In this document: positions 23,173 to 32,769 of the stretch, in pieces | How positions within the stretch are numbered: the stretch's first letter is position 1 | How the letters are laid out: each line of letters starts with the position of its first letter | Source of the DNA: an uncultured Pirellulaceae bacterium | GTDB lineage: Bacteria > Planctomycetota > Planctomycetia > Pirellulales > Pirellulaceae | DNA length: 32,941 bases | Direction of reading: 5' to 3' | Assembly: GCA_905480545.1 (NCBI GenBank) | Contig: CAJQQR010000279.1 | Coordinates: 1-32,941, forward strand | The notes under the pieces: generated by a model | Seen by the model: the letters and a program-made list of their open reading frames with translations, nothing else | Database searches by the model: none | What the model was told of the DNA's origin: nothing | Translations under genes and position numbers: made by a program

Positions 23173-24132
23173 TTATTTTCTGGAAAATCGTATTGCGGTT
23201 TGAACGGTTGAGAAGTGAATGTCGACGATGTCTTCAACGTTTTTGGCGTATCCTCCCGCCATCGACACAGCTACGGGAATGTTTTCTTCCCTGAACGATC
23301 GCAAGACCATTTCGTCGCGTTGTCGAAGCCCGGTCTTGGAAAGCTGTAATCTCCCCAGCGAGTCACCGGCAAAGGGGTCGGCGCCGGAAACATAAAATAC
23401 GATATCGGGTGAAAATCGATGAGAAATTTTTTCAAGTGCATCAGCAAGTTTATCGAGATATTCCGCGTCCTCGACATCATCCGCGAGTCCAATGTCGAAG
23501 TCGCTGTCCATTTTTCGAAACGGAAAGTTCTTTTGATTGTGTATGGAGAAACAGAATAGCGAAGGATCGTTTTTGGCAATTGCCGCTGTGCCGTTCCCCT
23601 GATGCACATCGCAATCAACGATCAGTGCATTGGAAATCAACCCCTCTTCTTGCATGACTCGCGCTGCAACGCAAGAGTCGTTGAATACGCAGTATCCCTC
23701 ACCACAATCGGGAAACGCATGATGAGTTCCGCCAGCAAGATTTACCGCGCAGCCATCGACGATCGCTGCCCTCGCGGCACCAATGGTCGCCCCTGTTGAG
23801 CGACGGGATCGTTCGATCAATTCGTCACTCCATGGAAAACCGATCCGTTTGATTTCTTTTTGCTCGAGCAATCCACTGACTGCGTTCTGAACATAGAGGG
23901 GATTGTGCGCGAGATGGAGTTCGTCGTCCGTCGCAGCATCCGGGATCACGAGCATGTGTTGGGTGCTGTGAAATGAATCGCAAAGGGGCTCTGCTGACTC
24001 TAAAAGTTTACGCGCGTCGACAGCGATGCCTTCAGAAACAATTCGCTCGCGAAGCAAGCGATACTTTGACATCGGAAATCGATGCTTATCTGGCAACGGA
24101 AGTTCAAAAATGTCGGTATAGAAAAGTTTCAT
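23173..24132 (-). CDS. Histone deacetylase-like zinc amidohydrolase
   Basis: A 319-residue protein of the arginase/deacetylase fold (AcuC/HDAC-like). It removes acetyl or related groups from amines such as acetyl-lysine or acetylpolyamines. The catalytic His pair lies in GGTHHAF (His137, His138). The zinc ligands are Asp175 and His177 (DCDVHQGNG) and Asp251 (SGADPFAGD). No signal peptide is seen. It starts at ATG 24132, 20 bases after the HtrA-like gene, so the two are probably cotranscribed. The natural substrate is not predictable here. Confidence 0.9.
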   Translation of the reverse strand: MKLFYTDIFELPLPDKHRFPMSKYRLLRERIVSEGIAVDARKLLESAEPLCDSFHSTQHMLVIPDAATDDELHLAHNPLYVQNAVSGLLEQKEIKRIGFPWSDELIERSRRSTGATIGAARAAIVDGCAVNLAGGTHHAFPDCGEGYCVFNDSCVAARVMQEEGLISNALIVDCDVHQGNGTAAIAKNDPSLFCFSIHNQKNFPFRKMDSDFDIGLADDVEDAEYLDKLADALEKISHRFSPDIVFYVSGADPFAGDSLGRLQLSKTGLRQRDEMVLRSFREENIPVAVSMAGGYAKNVEDIVDIHFSTVQTAIRFSRK

Positions 24133-24152
24133 ATTAGCCGTCGTCGCGAAAT

Positions 24153-25676
24153 CTACTCCTCGATCGAGTTGGAGTTGGAGTTGGAGTTGGGAATCGTTAC
24201 CGTTCGTTTGCTTCGTTTTTTTTCCGAATCTTCGCTGGCCAAGGTTGTTAATCGAAGGACAACAAAATCATTTTTTCCTCGCACCGCCTGCTCAAACTGC
24301 TCCGGATTGGCGACACGGACCGAACCAACATGACTGACAAAATCGTTGATTTTTAACCCTGCTTTTTCGGCAGGTGAACCGGGTTCCACGCGAACGACGG
24401 CGACGCACCCGTCCCTATCAATTTTTGAATGATGAATCGCCAGGTCATCAATTGCAGTTGGGAAGTCCACCTTGATGCCTCGCCAAATCGAAAAATCATT
24501 AATTCCAATTGTCGGCTGCGGAGCATTAACCTTCTTTTTACCTAGCTTTACTTTTAATTCCAGTTTTCGAACGTCACTTTTGGGAAACGGTCGTCGCTCA
24601 ATTGAGATTGTAATTTCGTCTTCGGCGAATCTACCGGAAAGTTCTCTAAGCAAAGCGTTTGATGATGCGATTTGTTTGCCTTGGATATGTGTGATCACAT
24701 CGCCGAATTTCAAGCCGCTGATGTCAGCCGGTGTGTTGTCAACAACCTGAGTCACTACGACCCCCTTTTTTTGTTGCTGCCGCTGGGCAAGTGTTAGCTC
24801 GCGTGTCGCGATGCCCAAAAAACCAAAGTCTGCTGAACGCCCCTTTTTCAGTCGTTCAAGCGTGCGCAAAAACGTGCGATCAGCTGGAATCGCGAACCCT
24901 GCAGCTTCGTCAAATCGGTCTGCGGCAACTAACGAAGATGACAAACCAATCATTTCGCCCTTTAGATTCAATAGCGGTCCGCCACTGGTTCCCCGATTGA
25001 GTTTTGCATCGGTTTGCAAAAGCGTTCCGTACTGGGAATAGGAATCTACCGTGCTTTCAATTTCAGATGCGTCCGAAAGCGATCGTTCGCGAAAGAGGTT
25101 TGCAATGATTCCGAAGCTGGCACTCGCATTTCCATCGCGCGCGATACCAAACGGATTGCCGAGCGATATGACAAACTGGCCACGGCGTGGTTTGAAGTTT
25201 TGGGCAATGCGAATCGGTTTTAACTTCGCATCAATTTTTAGGACAGCTAAATCGGTCCACGGATCCGCGGCAACGATCGATTCCACTTTTTCAACCTCGC
25301 GTACTTTAAATGGAACGCCTGATATCCAAACGTAGTAATCGCTTTGCTTGGGATCCCCCAAAACGTGATAGCACGTCAAAACCAGGCCAGCTTCATCGAT
25401 GGCCACACCCGTTCCGAATTCCTTGGGTATGAAATCGGGGGATGTTGGATCAGCGAGATCATCTTTGCCGATTCTTGCGATTGCCACCACGGAATCACTA
25501 GAGGATCTGATCACGTTGGCGACGTTGTCCTCAATTGCCAAGAGTGTAGCAAGGTTGTTGGATGCATCATCCTGTGAACACAATCGCGATGCCGCAGATG
25601 TCAAAAACAGCACAGCGAACGCGAACTGGAAATTTCTTCTCAAGAACTCTCGAGATTCTCGTTTGTGGCAAATCAT
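24153..25676 (-). CDS. HtrA/DegP-like serine protease with two PDZ domains
   Basis: A 507-residue exported trypsin-fold protease. I choose ATG 25676 (MICHKRES). The frame extends to a TTG at 25739, but the ATG gives a better signal sequence (FQFAFAVLFLTSAASRLC). The catalytic triad is complete: His104 (LTCYHVLG), Asp142 (DPWTDLAVLKI) and Ser231 (RGTSGGPLLN). Two PDZ domains follow, one from about residue 275 (FLGIATRELTL) with TPADISGLKFGDVI, and one near the end with SPAEKAGLKINDFV. It should act in the periplasm on misfolded proteins. The C-terminus ends in NSNSNSNS, encoded by a six-base tandem repeat. The lead gene of a unit with the deacetylase. Confidence 0.92.
   Translation of the reverse strand: MICHKRESREFLRRNFQFAFAVLFLTSAASRLCSQDDASNNLATLLAIEDNVANVIRSSSDSVVAIARIGKDDLADPTSPDFIPKEFGTGVAIDEAGLVLTCYHVLGDPKQSDYYVWISGVPFKVREVEKVESIVAADPWTDLAVLKIDAKLKPIRIAQNFKPRRGQFVISLGNPFGIARDGNASASFGIIANLFRERSLSDASEIESTVDSYSQYGTLLQTDAKLNRGTSGGPLLNLKGEMIGLSSSLVAADRFDEAAGFAIPADRTFLRTLERLKKGRSADFGFLGIATRELTLAQRQQQKKGVVVTQVVDNTPADISGLKFGDVITHIQGKQIASSNALLRELSGRFAEDEITISIERRPFPKSDVRKLELKVKLGKKKVNAPQPTIGINDFSIWRGIKVDFPTAIDDLAIHHSKIDRDGCVAVVRVEPGSPAEKAGLKINDFVSHVGSVRVANPEQFEQAVRGKNDFVVLRLTTLASEDSEKKRSKRTVTIPNSNSNSNSIEE
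24166..24189. repeat. Hexanucleotide repeat at the protease C-terminus
   Basis: Four head-to-tail GAGTTG units on the plus strand code, on the minus strand, for the Asn-Ser run near the end of the HtrA-like protein. Copy number changes would add or remove Asn-Ser pairs without shifting frame. Confidence 0.95.
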
Positions 25677-25984
25677 TCCAACATGATAACGAGATTTTCC
25701 CAAAAAGCAGACTGCAGTGCGTAAATCATGACGAATCAACCAAATGTGTGAAATCCAGGGGCATCGGCCAGTCAGTTACCACGCTTCTTTTCATGACTTT
25801 GGCAACCCTCGTCAACAGTGGTCCATGATGCAGCGCAGTTACACCGCACGCTCCGATTTTCGTAGGCTCATTGTCATTTTTAAGAAAAAACAATGAAAAA
25901 ACGTGTCATCCTGAACCCATGAGTCGTCAGTTAGCTTAGGGGCGGAAATACCATCCGGATGTCAGTTGCCTCAGCAACATCGCT
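25677..25984. other. Intergenic region ahead of the HtrA-like gene
   Basis: A 308-base stretch without a credible gene. It holds an AT-rich hairpin, TCATTGT (25868-25874) with ACAATGA (25890-25896), whose interior also pairs TTTTT with AAAAA. No U-run follows on the minus strand. Nothing else is recognised. Confidence 0.5.
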
Positions 25985-27277
25985 TCACGCATCAATTATT
26001 TCTGAAACGTCAATCAAATGCAGTTGTCGGCCTTCTCCGGAATGTGGCGAGTCAATACAGATCGTTCGTCCATCATTGCTTGATCGCGGATGTGTGTCGC
26101 ATCGCCATTCGCCACGATACAGTGGAGGAGAATTAAATTCTCCAAGCCAGATCTGCCTTCCAGTGGGTACATGGAACAAGTACGGCTTTTGATTGCGGTT
26201 CTTATCGGGGTAGGTGTCATTAAGAATCCAGTTGCCGTGTGGTTTCGGCAGGTAGGTATTGTGACCGTTTTGAGTCATTACGCCCTCACCAACTCTTTCT
26301 ATCTCCCGTGTTTTATCTTTTAAAAGATAAAACGCACTCTTTTTGCCTTGGGGTCGCGTCCACATGCAAACATGCTTAGGATCACGCCAAATAAAATGTG
26401 ATGTGTTCCCCGACGGGTCAAGCACGAACACGTCTGACCCATCAATATTGGCGGTGACCATTCTTGTGATAAATCCACCAACCGTTTTTTTTGATTTCGA
26501 ATCGTACTTTCGCCAGCGATGCAGGGCAATAAAGCGTTTTGAGTCCGGAGCGATCAGCAGGTGGTTAAAGTAGTGTTTGACGCCGGTTAACTGTTTTCCT
26601 TGATGCGGAATCTTGGCCACGTCAGCCAACGACAAAACCAATTTCGATTTTCCGCTCTTTAGATCGACATGGAAAATTCCGGAATCTTTAGGGGCAAGGT
26701 CTTCCTGGTGTTGGTCGGGCAATCCGACATATCCGTAGCCTGGTCGCATGATTTGAATTCGAGAAAAATCAGCTGCAAGTCCAAACCGACCATTATTCGC
26801 TAAAGTATAAATCGGACTGTCGAGCGTCCGTTTTGATTTGGTTTTGACGTTAACGATATGACTGACCATCGAATTGGCTTTGCGATCATTCCATATGACT
26901 TCACGATCCGATCCGGGGAGCCATTGAAGCATGCAGCCTTGTTGCCATCCCCAAGAGCGGCTTTCTCCCAATTCGATCCATTGGTCATCATTGCTGGTGT
27001 CCACCATTCCAACTTTGACAACGTCATCGGGACGAGGAGTTCGATGTTCAAATGAAACTTCGTTGGAGAGAACAAATCGATTCGATGGGTCAAACTGAAG
27101 TTTGTCGTAGTAACCGAACCAATGGTGTTTGGGCCCGGAAGTGATCGTTCGGACAGGCAATCGCATTGTCTTTGCAACTGAATTCGGTTGCACTTGACCT
27201 AATGCGGCCTTTGCCGTGAGAGTTGTCGCAATCGAGGCAGCCAAAAAGCTCCTGCGGTTGAATGGTTGGAGATTCAT
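25985..27277 (-). CDS. Tat-exported TolB-like beta-propeller protein
   Basis: A 430-residue protein with a twin-arginine signal (NRRSFLAAS, Arg8-Arg9) and likely cleavage after ALG at residue 27. The mature part opens with PKHHWFGYYDKLQFDPSNRF and is made of repeated beta-strand units with WD40/TolB-like character, such as DGSDVFVLDPSG and a final DTHPRSSNDGRTICIDSPHS. It reads as a propeller of six or seven blades. His and Trp residues are frequent in the conserved stretches, and oligogalacturonate-lyase-like or PD40 proteins are possible relatives. I cannot assign an enzyme activity. It is divergent from the giant PVC protein, with 348 bases between starts, and no clear ribosome binding site precedes ATG 27277. 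Confidence 0.75.
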   Translation of the reverse strand: MNLQPFNRRSFLAASIATTLTAKAALGQVQPNSVAKTMRLPVRTITSGPKHHWFGYYDKLQFDPSNRFVLSNEVSFEHRTPRPDDVVKVGMVDTSNDDQWIELGESRSWGWQQGCMLQWLPGSDREVIWNDRKANSMVSHIVNVKTKSKRTLDSPIYTLANNGRFGLAADFSRIQIMRPGYGYVGLPDQHQEDLAPKDSGIFHVDLKSGKSKLVLSLADVAKIPHQGKQLTGVKHYFNHLLIAPDSKRFIALHRWRKYDSKSKKTVGGFITRMVTANIDGSDVFVLDPSGNTSHFIWRDPKHVCMWTRPQGKKSAFYLLKDKTREIERVGEGVMTQNGHNTYLPKPHGNWILNDTYPDKNRNQKPYLFHVPTGRQIWLGEFNSPPLYRGEWRCDTHPRSSNDGRTICIDSPHSGEGRQLHLIDVSEIIDA

Positions 27278-27625
27278 TGGTTGGATTTTGCCGAAGGGTG
27301 AGGTGATCGTTAGAAAATGGCTATTGGAAAACGGATTTTACGTTGGACTTCGTGCAGTTTCAGCAACGCCTGCTGATTCTTGCGAGTGAATTTTGCCCAG
27401 GGTGTCGCCGCTTTCAAAAAATAACAGGTCGAGATGTCGCATGTGGTCGATTCGAAAGTAAATTCAATTTATAATCGACGATTCAATCGAACTCAAAAAG
27501 CAATTCATTCCTGCGACGTGCTGTGACGCGGAACATTCATTGTTTCCGGGCAAATCCCATTATATTTGTCCGGATAATACACAGAAATAGCTCGCAAAAT
27601 TTCAACTCACCAAAAGGATAAATTC
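27278..27625. other. Divergent intergenic region ahead of the giant PVC gene
   Basis: A 348-base stretch without a credible gene. It should carry promoters for both flanking genes. The only clear element is the dyad at 27546-27573. Confidence 0.6.
27546..27573. promoter_or_regulatory. 20-base dyad in the likely promoter of the PVC gene
   Basis: CCGGGCAAAT (27546-27555) and ATTTGTCCGG (27564-27573) form a dyad with one mismatch around an 8-base centre. TATATT (27561-27566) lies in it and TTGTTT (27540-27545) directly ahead, so it overlaps a plausible promoter, though the 15-base spacing is short. It lies 52 bases ahead of ATG 27626. It could be an operator or a leader hairpin. Confidence 0.5.
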
Positions 27626-30600
27626 ATGGCCCATTGTTGGCGAATGCCGGTCCAATCTGCTCCTGAGCCGAGGAACCGAAGAACAAAGAATGGACTTTCG
27701 ACAAGTCCAGCACTCTCACGTTTGCGATTATCGCTTGCCACATTGTTTGTGTTGGCGATTCTGTTTTCGGCTATCGATAATCAGTCGGCGGCCCAAGAGA
27801 AATTCGTATTCAAAAAGGGTGATAAGGTCTGCTACATCGGTAACACGATGGCTGATCGGATGCAGCATCATGCTTGGTTGGAAACCTATATTCACCACCA
27901 CAATCCGATGCTGGAATTGACCTTCCGTAATCTTGGGTTTGCTGCTGACGAATTGAAAACCCGACCACGTTCTGCGAATTTCGGCACTCCGAACCAATGG
28001 CTGACCAAATGTGAGGCTGACGTCATTTTTTGTTTCTTTGGATACAACGAAGCACTCAAAGGCGAGGCCGGTTTGCCGCAATTCAAAAAGGATTTAACGG
28101 ATACGATCGCCGAGATGCGTGATCAGAATTACAACGGTAAGTCTTCGCCCCGCTTGGTTTTCTTTTCGCCCATCGCCCATGAAAACCTCAATAGTCCAAA
28201 CTTGCCAGACGGTTCGGAGAACAATGCAAAGTTAATGGTTTACACCGACGCGATGAAATCGGTCTGCGCGGCACAGCAAGTCCGTTTCGTTGACCTTTAC
28301 AGTGCCTCGATGGAACTATACGAAAAGACGGACAAACCGTTGACGATGAACGGCATTCATCTGCTCGATCGTGGCAACAAAGCGATGGCTGGCGTAATCG
28401 CAAAGGAACTTTTGGGTGAAACGGTTCCAACCGATATTGCGAAACTGCGCGAGGCTGTACTCGATAAAAACCACCACTGGTTCAACCGATATCGCGTGGT
28501 CGACGGATACAACGTTTTCGGCGGTCGATCGAAACTGGCCTGGTTTGGGCAATCGAATGCTGATGTTATGAAACGGGAAATGGAGATATTCGACGTCAAA
28601 ACAGCAAATCGCGACTTGCGAGTCTGGTCTGTTGCCCAAGGCGGAGATCTGAAAGTAAAAGACGACAATCTTCCACCCGAAGTGGAGGTCAAAACTAATA
28701 AACCCGGCGATTTGGATGGCGGCGCGTGGACGTATCGAGATGGTGTCAAAGCATTGGATATGATGACCGTCAACAAAGATTTAGAAGTCAACCTGTTTGC
28801 TTCAGAAAAAGAATTTCCGCGGTTGATTAATCCTGTACAAATGGCGGTCGATACGGACAGTCGACTCTGGGTTTCGGTTTGGCCAACTTATCCACATTGG
28901 AATCCAACGGAAGTGTCGCGGGATGCTCTTCTTATTTTTCCCGACGATAACAACGATGGAAAAGCGGACGACTGCATTGTTTTTGCTGATGAATTAAACA
29001 GTATTACCTCATTCGAATTTTGGAATGGTGGCGTATTGGTTGCAGCTCCGCCGGAGATTTGGTTTTTGAAAGACACCGACGGCGATAACAAGGCCGACGT
29101 GAAAATTCGTATGTTGCAAGGTGTCTCCAGTGCCGATACGCATCATTCGGCCAATGCGATGATCCTTGGTCCGGATGGATGGCTTTATTACTCTCGTGGC
29201 GTTTTCAATGTCGCCAACTTCGAAACTCCAACAAAGACGTTTCGTTCTGGCGCAACGGGCGTTCACCGATTTAATCCTCGAACTTTTGAATTTGAGTTTC
29301 ACTTCCCCATTGGCCCGAATCCCCATGGCGATTTCTTTGACCAGTGGGGTTACCAATTCGCCAATGACGGAACCGGCGGAACGGGTAGCTATGTCAATAT
29401 TGGAAAAGGAATTGGCAACAAGAAATGGTTTAAAAAACGCGTCCGTCCTGTGCCTGCAACAGGCATGATCTCCAGCGGGCACTTCACCGATAAATTCAAT
29501 GGTAAGTTTCTGATCTGTAATGCGATCGGTGATCTCGGTGTCTACCAACATCAGGTCAACTATGACGGAGCAGATATCACGGCGACCGAAGTTGATCCGA
29601 TTCTGTTCTCAAAGGACCCCAATTTCCGTCCAAGTGACGTGGAGATGGGTGGCGATGGCGCGCTCTATGTCACGGATTGGCACAATACATTGATTGGTCA
29701 CATGCAACATAATATGCGTGATCCCAACCGTGACCATGAGCATGGAAGGATCTATCGTGTCACTCAGAAAGGTCGCGAAGCATTAAAGCCACGAAAAATG
29801 AAGGGCAAACCTATCGCGGAAGTGTGTGAGACCCTTTTTGCGATCGGAAATGGTGATCGTTATCGTGCTCGTCTGGAATTAACCAGTCGGTCTGCGAATG
29901 AGATTGTTCGTGAAGTTGGTGCCTTTGCTGCAAAGCTGGATCCAGCCAAAGCTGACAAAAACCATGATGAAGCTCAAGCGTTGCTTGAATGCTTGTGGGT
30001 TTTCGAAGAACAGCGAATTCCTAACCTTCCTTTGGTCGAAAAAGTCTTCAAGGCTGCTGAGCCACGTGTGCGAGCAGCTGCGATTCGAACCCTGGGTCAT
30101 TGGGCTGGAAAAGTTGACAAGTGGCAGGGCATGTTGCTGACGGCTGCAAGAGATGAATCGGCGTTAGTTCGCGCCGAAGCGGTGAAAGCTGCGGTTGAAT
30201 TTGAAGGTTATGCGGCGGCCGAGGTTATCTTTGAAGCAGCCATTCGAAAACTTGACCCAGAAATGGAAACCGTGCTCAAGTACGCAAAAAGCAAAATTAA
30301 TGTTGATGCGATTGTTGCTGATGCTCAAAGTGCGGGTAAAAAACTTTCACCCGCTGCGCAAGCTTATGTGCTTCGAACTGCAAATGTAGATTCCTTGATG
30401 TCGATTGCCGATAAAACGGAAGCGGTTTGCCGAGCGATCATCGCACGAAAGAATGCCAATGCAAAACAATTGCAGGTGGCGATATCTGGCTTGGCAAAAA
30501 TTGGCAAGCAGACGGAGGTCGCTGTGTTGATGGACACCATCAACGACGCTCAATCCCGCGATGATATCAACGTTGCTGCATTGGGAGACGTTCTAGCGGC

Positions 30601-32647
30601 TCAGCCGATTGCAGAATTAACGAAACTCAAGTTAAAAATCGAAAGTCTAGCTACAAAAGGCAAAACCGCGGCGATTCGACAGATGGGGTACGCCGCTTGG
30701 GTTGCCGCTTCCGGTCCAGACGATGCTTTTCTCAATGCGGCGAAGAATCGTGCGAACCTACTCGATTTTCTCAATGCGATTCCAAATGTAAACCAAACCG
30801 TTCGTGGTCAGCTTTTTGAAAAAGTCTTACCATTAATTTCTGATTTGCCGGCAACTTTTGCTCCAGAGGATGCTTCATCGGATTTGCAAACGCAGGGAAT
30901 TAAGGTTGAGTATTATTATCCAAGTGCAACCAATGTTGCGATTGAAACGCTCGACAAGATGACACCAAAAGCATCGGGAATCGTTCCGCAGATTGTGATG
31001 AATGTTCCTCAGCGAAAAGAGGCGGATAAATTCGCTTTGCGATTCACAGGAAACATTGTCGCACCGAAGTCTGGTGATTACACCTTCTTTATCTCTTCTG
31101 ATGATGGCTCGCGGATCTACGTTAATGGCAAACTGTTGATTAATAATGATGGTCTGCATGGCATGGCGGAAAAGAAGAACCGAGTTCGTTTGGAGGCTGG
31201 ATCGCACGCTTTGGTTGTCACGTATTTTGACAACGGCGGCGGCGATGGACTGAAGGTTTCTTGGTCCGGTCCAGGTCTTAAGAAGCAAGCGATCGCGAAG
31301 GAAAACCTGATGCTGGGCGGAAGTGTGACGCTGCATGACGTTGCAATCCGAGCCTTGACCACGATCCCAGGAAATGAAACCAAAAAATTTACAGCGTTAG
31401 CAAATCTGATTGCCAAGGGGAAGAGTCGTCCGGCGGCAATCGCTGCTCTGAAGGCTATCAAGCAGAAAGATTGGCCAACCAATAGCGTTTCGCCACTGAT
31501 CGATAATTTGGTCGGCTATCTTAGCGGAATGCCGGCGAGATTCCGTACGAGCGGTCCAGCACTAGCTGCGATTGATCTTACAAAATCGTTGGCTAAAAAG
31601 TTGCCAGCTGTTCGCAGAACAGCCGTTTTGAACCGGCTTGAAAATCTGGGTGTACGCGTGATCGCCATTGGAACCGTTCCACAGCGGATGATTTATGATA
31701 AAGAGTTGATCGTTGTTGAGAAAGGAAAAACGGTTGAATTTCGATTTTCCAACACCGACGAAATGCCACACAACTTTGCGATTATCACTCCCGGATCATT
31801 GGTTGAGGTTGGTGAACTGGCGGAGGCCACCGGACGCGACGCGGATGCACAAGCTCGTGGATACATTCCAAAATCGGACAAAGTGCTTTTGGCAAGCAAA
31901 TTGCTGGAACCCGGAGAAACACAAACACTCAGTTTTGAGGCTCCAAAAGAACCTGGGATTTATCCCTATGTCTGCACTTACCCAGGACATTGGCGGCGTA
32001 TGTACGGTGCACTTTACGTGGTTGACGATTACGAATCCTATTCGGCCAATTCCGAAAGGTACTTAGCGGCGAACCCGCTTGAAATCAAAGATCCGCTGTT
32101 GGCGACTGTTGGGCGAAACCGAGAATGGAAGTTTGATGATCTGATTGGTGAAGTTCGTGAATTACCCATGGGCCGATCCTTCGACGTCGGAATGGAGCTT
32201 TTCAAAGTCGCCAGTTGTACCGGTTGCCATAAAATGAACGGTGTCGGCAACGTTTTCGGTCCTGACTTGACAACGATGGACGCGAAGAAGAGCACGACGG
32301 AGCATATTTTGCGATCGATCCTTGAACCTTCAAAGGACATCGATGAAAAATATCAATCTTACATCTTTGCAATGGATGATGGTCGTCAATTGACCGGAAT
32401 GATCATGGAGGAAAATGATGATGAGTACAAAATCGTGATCGATCCTTTGGCAAAGGACAAAGCAACGGTGGTTCTCAAGGACGCTGTCGAGGCATCCAAG
32501 AAGTCGAAATTGTCATTGATGCCCATGGGGCTTTTGAACAAGTTGACTCAGGAAGAGATCCTCGATCTTGTCGCTTATGTTTACGCAAAAGGCGATAAAA
32601 AACACATGTTGTTTATGGATCACAAACATGGGAAAGGCAAGCACTAA
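27626..32647 (+). CDS. Giant PVC-type haem-binding multidomain protein
   Basis: A 1673-residue exported protein; AAGGA lies 7 bases ahead of the ATG. Domains in order: signal sequence (about 33-55); SGNH/GDSL-like domain (57-265), in which the usual GDS nucleophile motif reads GNT, so its catalytic activity is doubtful; PVC membrane-bound-dehydrogenase-type propeller (about 380-725); helical HEAT-like repeats (about 730-1085); PA14 domain (about 1091-1220, with SDDGSRIYVNGKLLINNDG); cupredoxin (about 1344-1467) with a complete type 1 copper set, His1382, Cys1450, His1455 and Met1459; cytochrome c domain with CTGCH (Cys1531, Cys1534, His1535) and a likely distal Met in LMPMGL; and a His/Lys tail. 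Copper and haem centres on one chain suggest electron transfer from the dehydrogenase-like part. The substrate is unknown, with polysaccharide-related oxidation as one idea. Confidence 0.92.
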   Translation: MAHCWRMPVQSAPEPRNRRTKNGLSTSPALSRLRLSLATLFVLAILFSAIDNQSAAQEKFVFKKGDKVCYIGNTMADRMQHHAWLETYIHHHNPMLELTFRNLGFAADELKTRPRSANFGTPNQWLTKCEADVIFCFFGYNEALKGEAGLPQFKKDLTDTIAEMRDQNYNGKSSPRLVFFSPIAHENLNSPNLPDGSENNAKLMVYTDAMKSVCAAQQVRFVDLYSASMELYEKTDKPLTMNGIHLLDRGNKAMAGVIAKELLGETVPTDIAKLREAVLDKNHHWFNRYRVVDGYNVFGGRSKLAWFGQSNADVMKREMEIFDVKTANRDLRVWSVAQGGDLKVKDDNLPPEVEVKTNKPGDLDGGAWTYRDGVKALDMMTVNKDLEVNLFASEKEFPRLINPVQMAVDTDSRLWVSVWPTYPHWNPTEVSRDALLIFPDDNNDGKADDCIVFADELNSITSFEFWNGGVLVAAPPEIWFLKDTDGDNKADVKIRMLQGVSSADTHHSANAMILGPDGWLYYSRGVFNVANFETPTKTFRSGATGVHRFNPRTFEFEFHFPIGPNPHGDFFDQWGYQFANDGTGGTGSYVNIGKGIGNKKWFKKRVRPVPATGMISSGHFTDKFNGKFLICNAIGDLGVYQHQVNYDGADITATEVDPILFSKDPNFRPSDVEMGGDGALYVTDWHNTLIGHMQHNMRDPNRDHEHGRIYRVTQKGREALKPRKMKGKPIAEVCETLFAIGNGDRYRARLELTSRSANEIVREVGAFAAKLDPAKADKNHDEAQALLECLWVFEEQRIPNLPLVEKVFKAAEPRVRAAAIRTLGHWAGKVDKWQGMLLTAARDESALVRAEAVKAAVEFEGYAAAEVIFEAAIRKLDPEMETVLKYAKSKINVDAIVADAQSAGKKLSPAAQAYVLRTANVDSLMSIADKTEAVCRAIIARKNANAKQLQVAISGLAKIGKQTEVAVLMDTINDAQSRDDINVAALGDVLAAQPIAELTKLKLKIESLATKGKTAAIRQMGYAAWVAASGPDDAFLNAAKNRANLLDFLNAIPNVNQTVRGQLFEKVLPLISDLPATFAPEDASSDLQTQGIKVEYYYPSATNVAIETLDKMTPKASGIVPQIVMNVPQRKEADKFALRFTGNIVAPKSGDYTFFISSDDGSRIYVNGKLLINNDGLHGMAEKKNRVRLEAGSHALVVTYFDNGGGDGLKVSWSGPGLKKQAIAKENLMLGGSVTLHDVAIRALTTIPGNETKKFTALANLIAKGKSRPAAIAALKAIKQKDWPTNSVSPLIDNLVGYLSGMPARFRTSGPALAAIDLTKSLAKKLPAVRRTAVLNRLENLGVRVIAIGTVPQRMIYDKELIVVEKGKTVEFRFSNTDEMPHNFAIITPGSLVEVGELAEATGRDADAQARGYIPKSDKVLLASKLLEPGETQTLSFEAPKEPGIYPYVCTYPGHWRRMYGALYVVDDYESYSANSERYLAANPLEIKDPLLATVGRNREWKFDDLIGEVRELPMGRSFDVGMELFKVASCTGCHKMNGVGNVFGPDLTTMDAKKSTTEHILRSILEPSKDIDEKYQSYIFAMDDGRQLTGMIMEENDDEYKIVIDPLAKDKATVVLKDAVEASKKSKLSLMPMGLLNKLTQEEILDLVAYVYAKGDKKHMLFMDHKHGKGKH

Positions 32648-32689
32648 GGCATTGTCTTAAAGTTTGCTTTCAAGCTTTTCAAGAAATGG

Positions 32690-32721
32690 AAAAAGCCCCT
32701 GCGAGAAGCAGGGGCTTTTTT
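32690..32721. terminator. Bidirectional Rho-independent terminator
   Basis: AAGCCCCTGC (32693-32702) pairs perfectly with GCAGGGGCTT (32708-32717) around the loop GAGAA. It has T-runs on both outer sides (six on the plus strand, five on the minus). It ends both the PVC gene and the converging murB. Confidence 0.95.
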
Positions 32722-32769
32722 GTTTCAATTAACCGAGGCCATTAGGCGTTGTCAACGCTCTGCCGTTGA

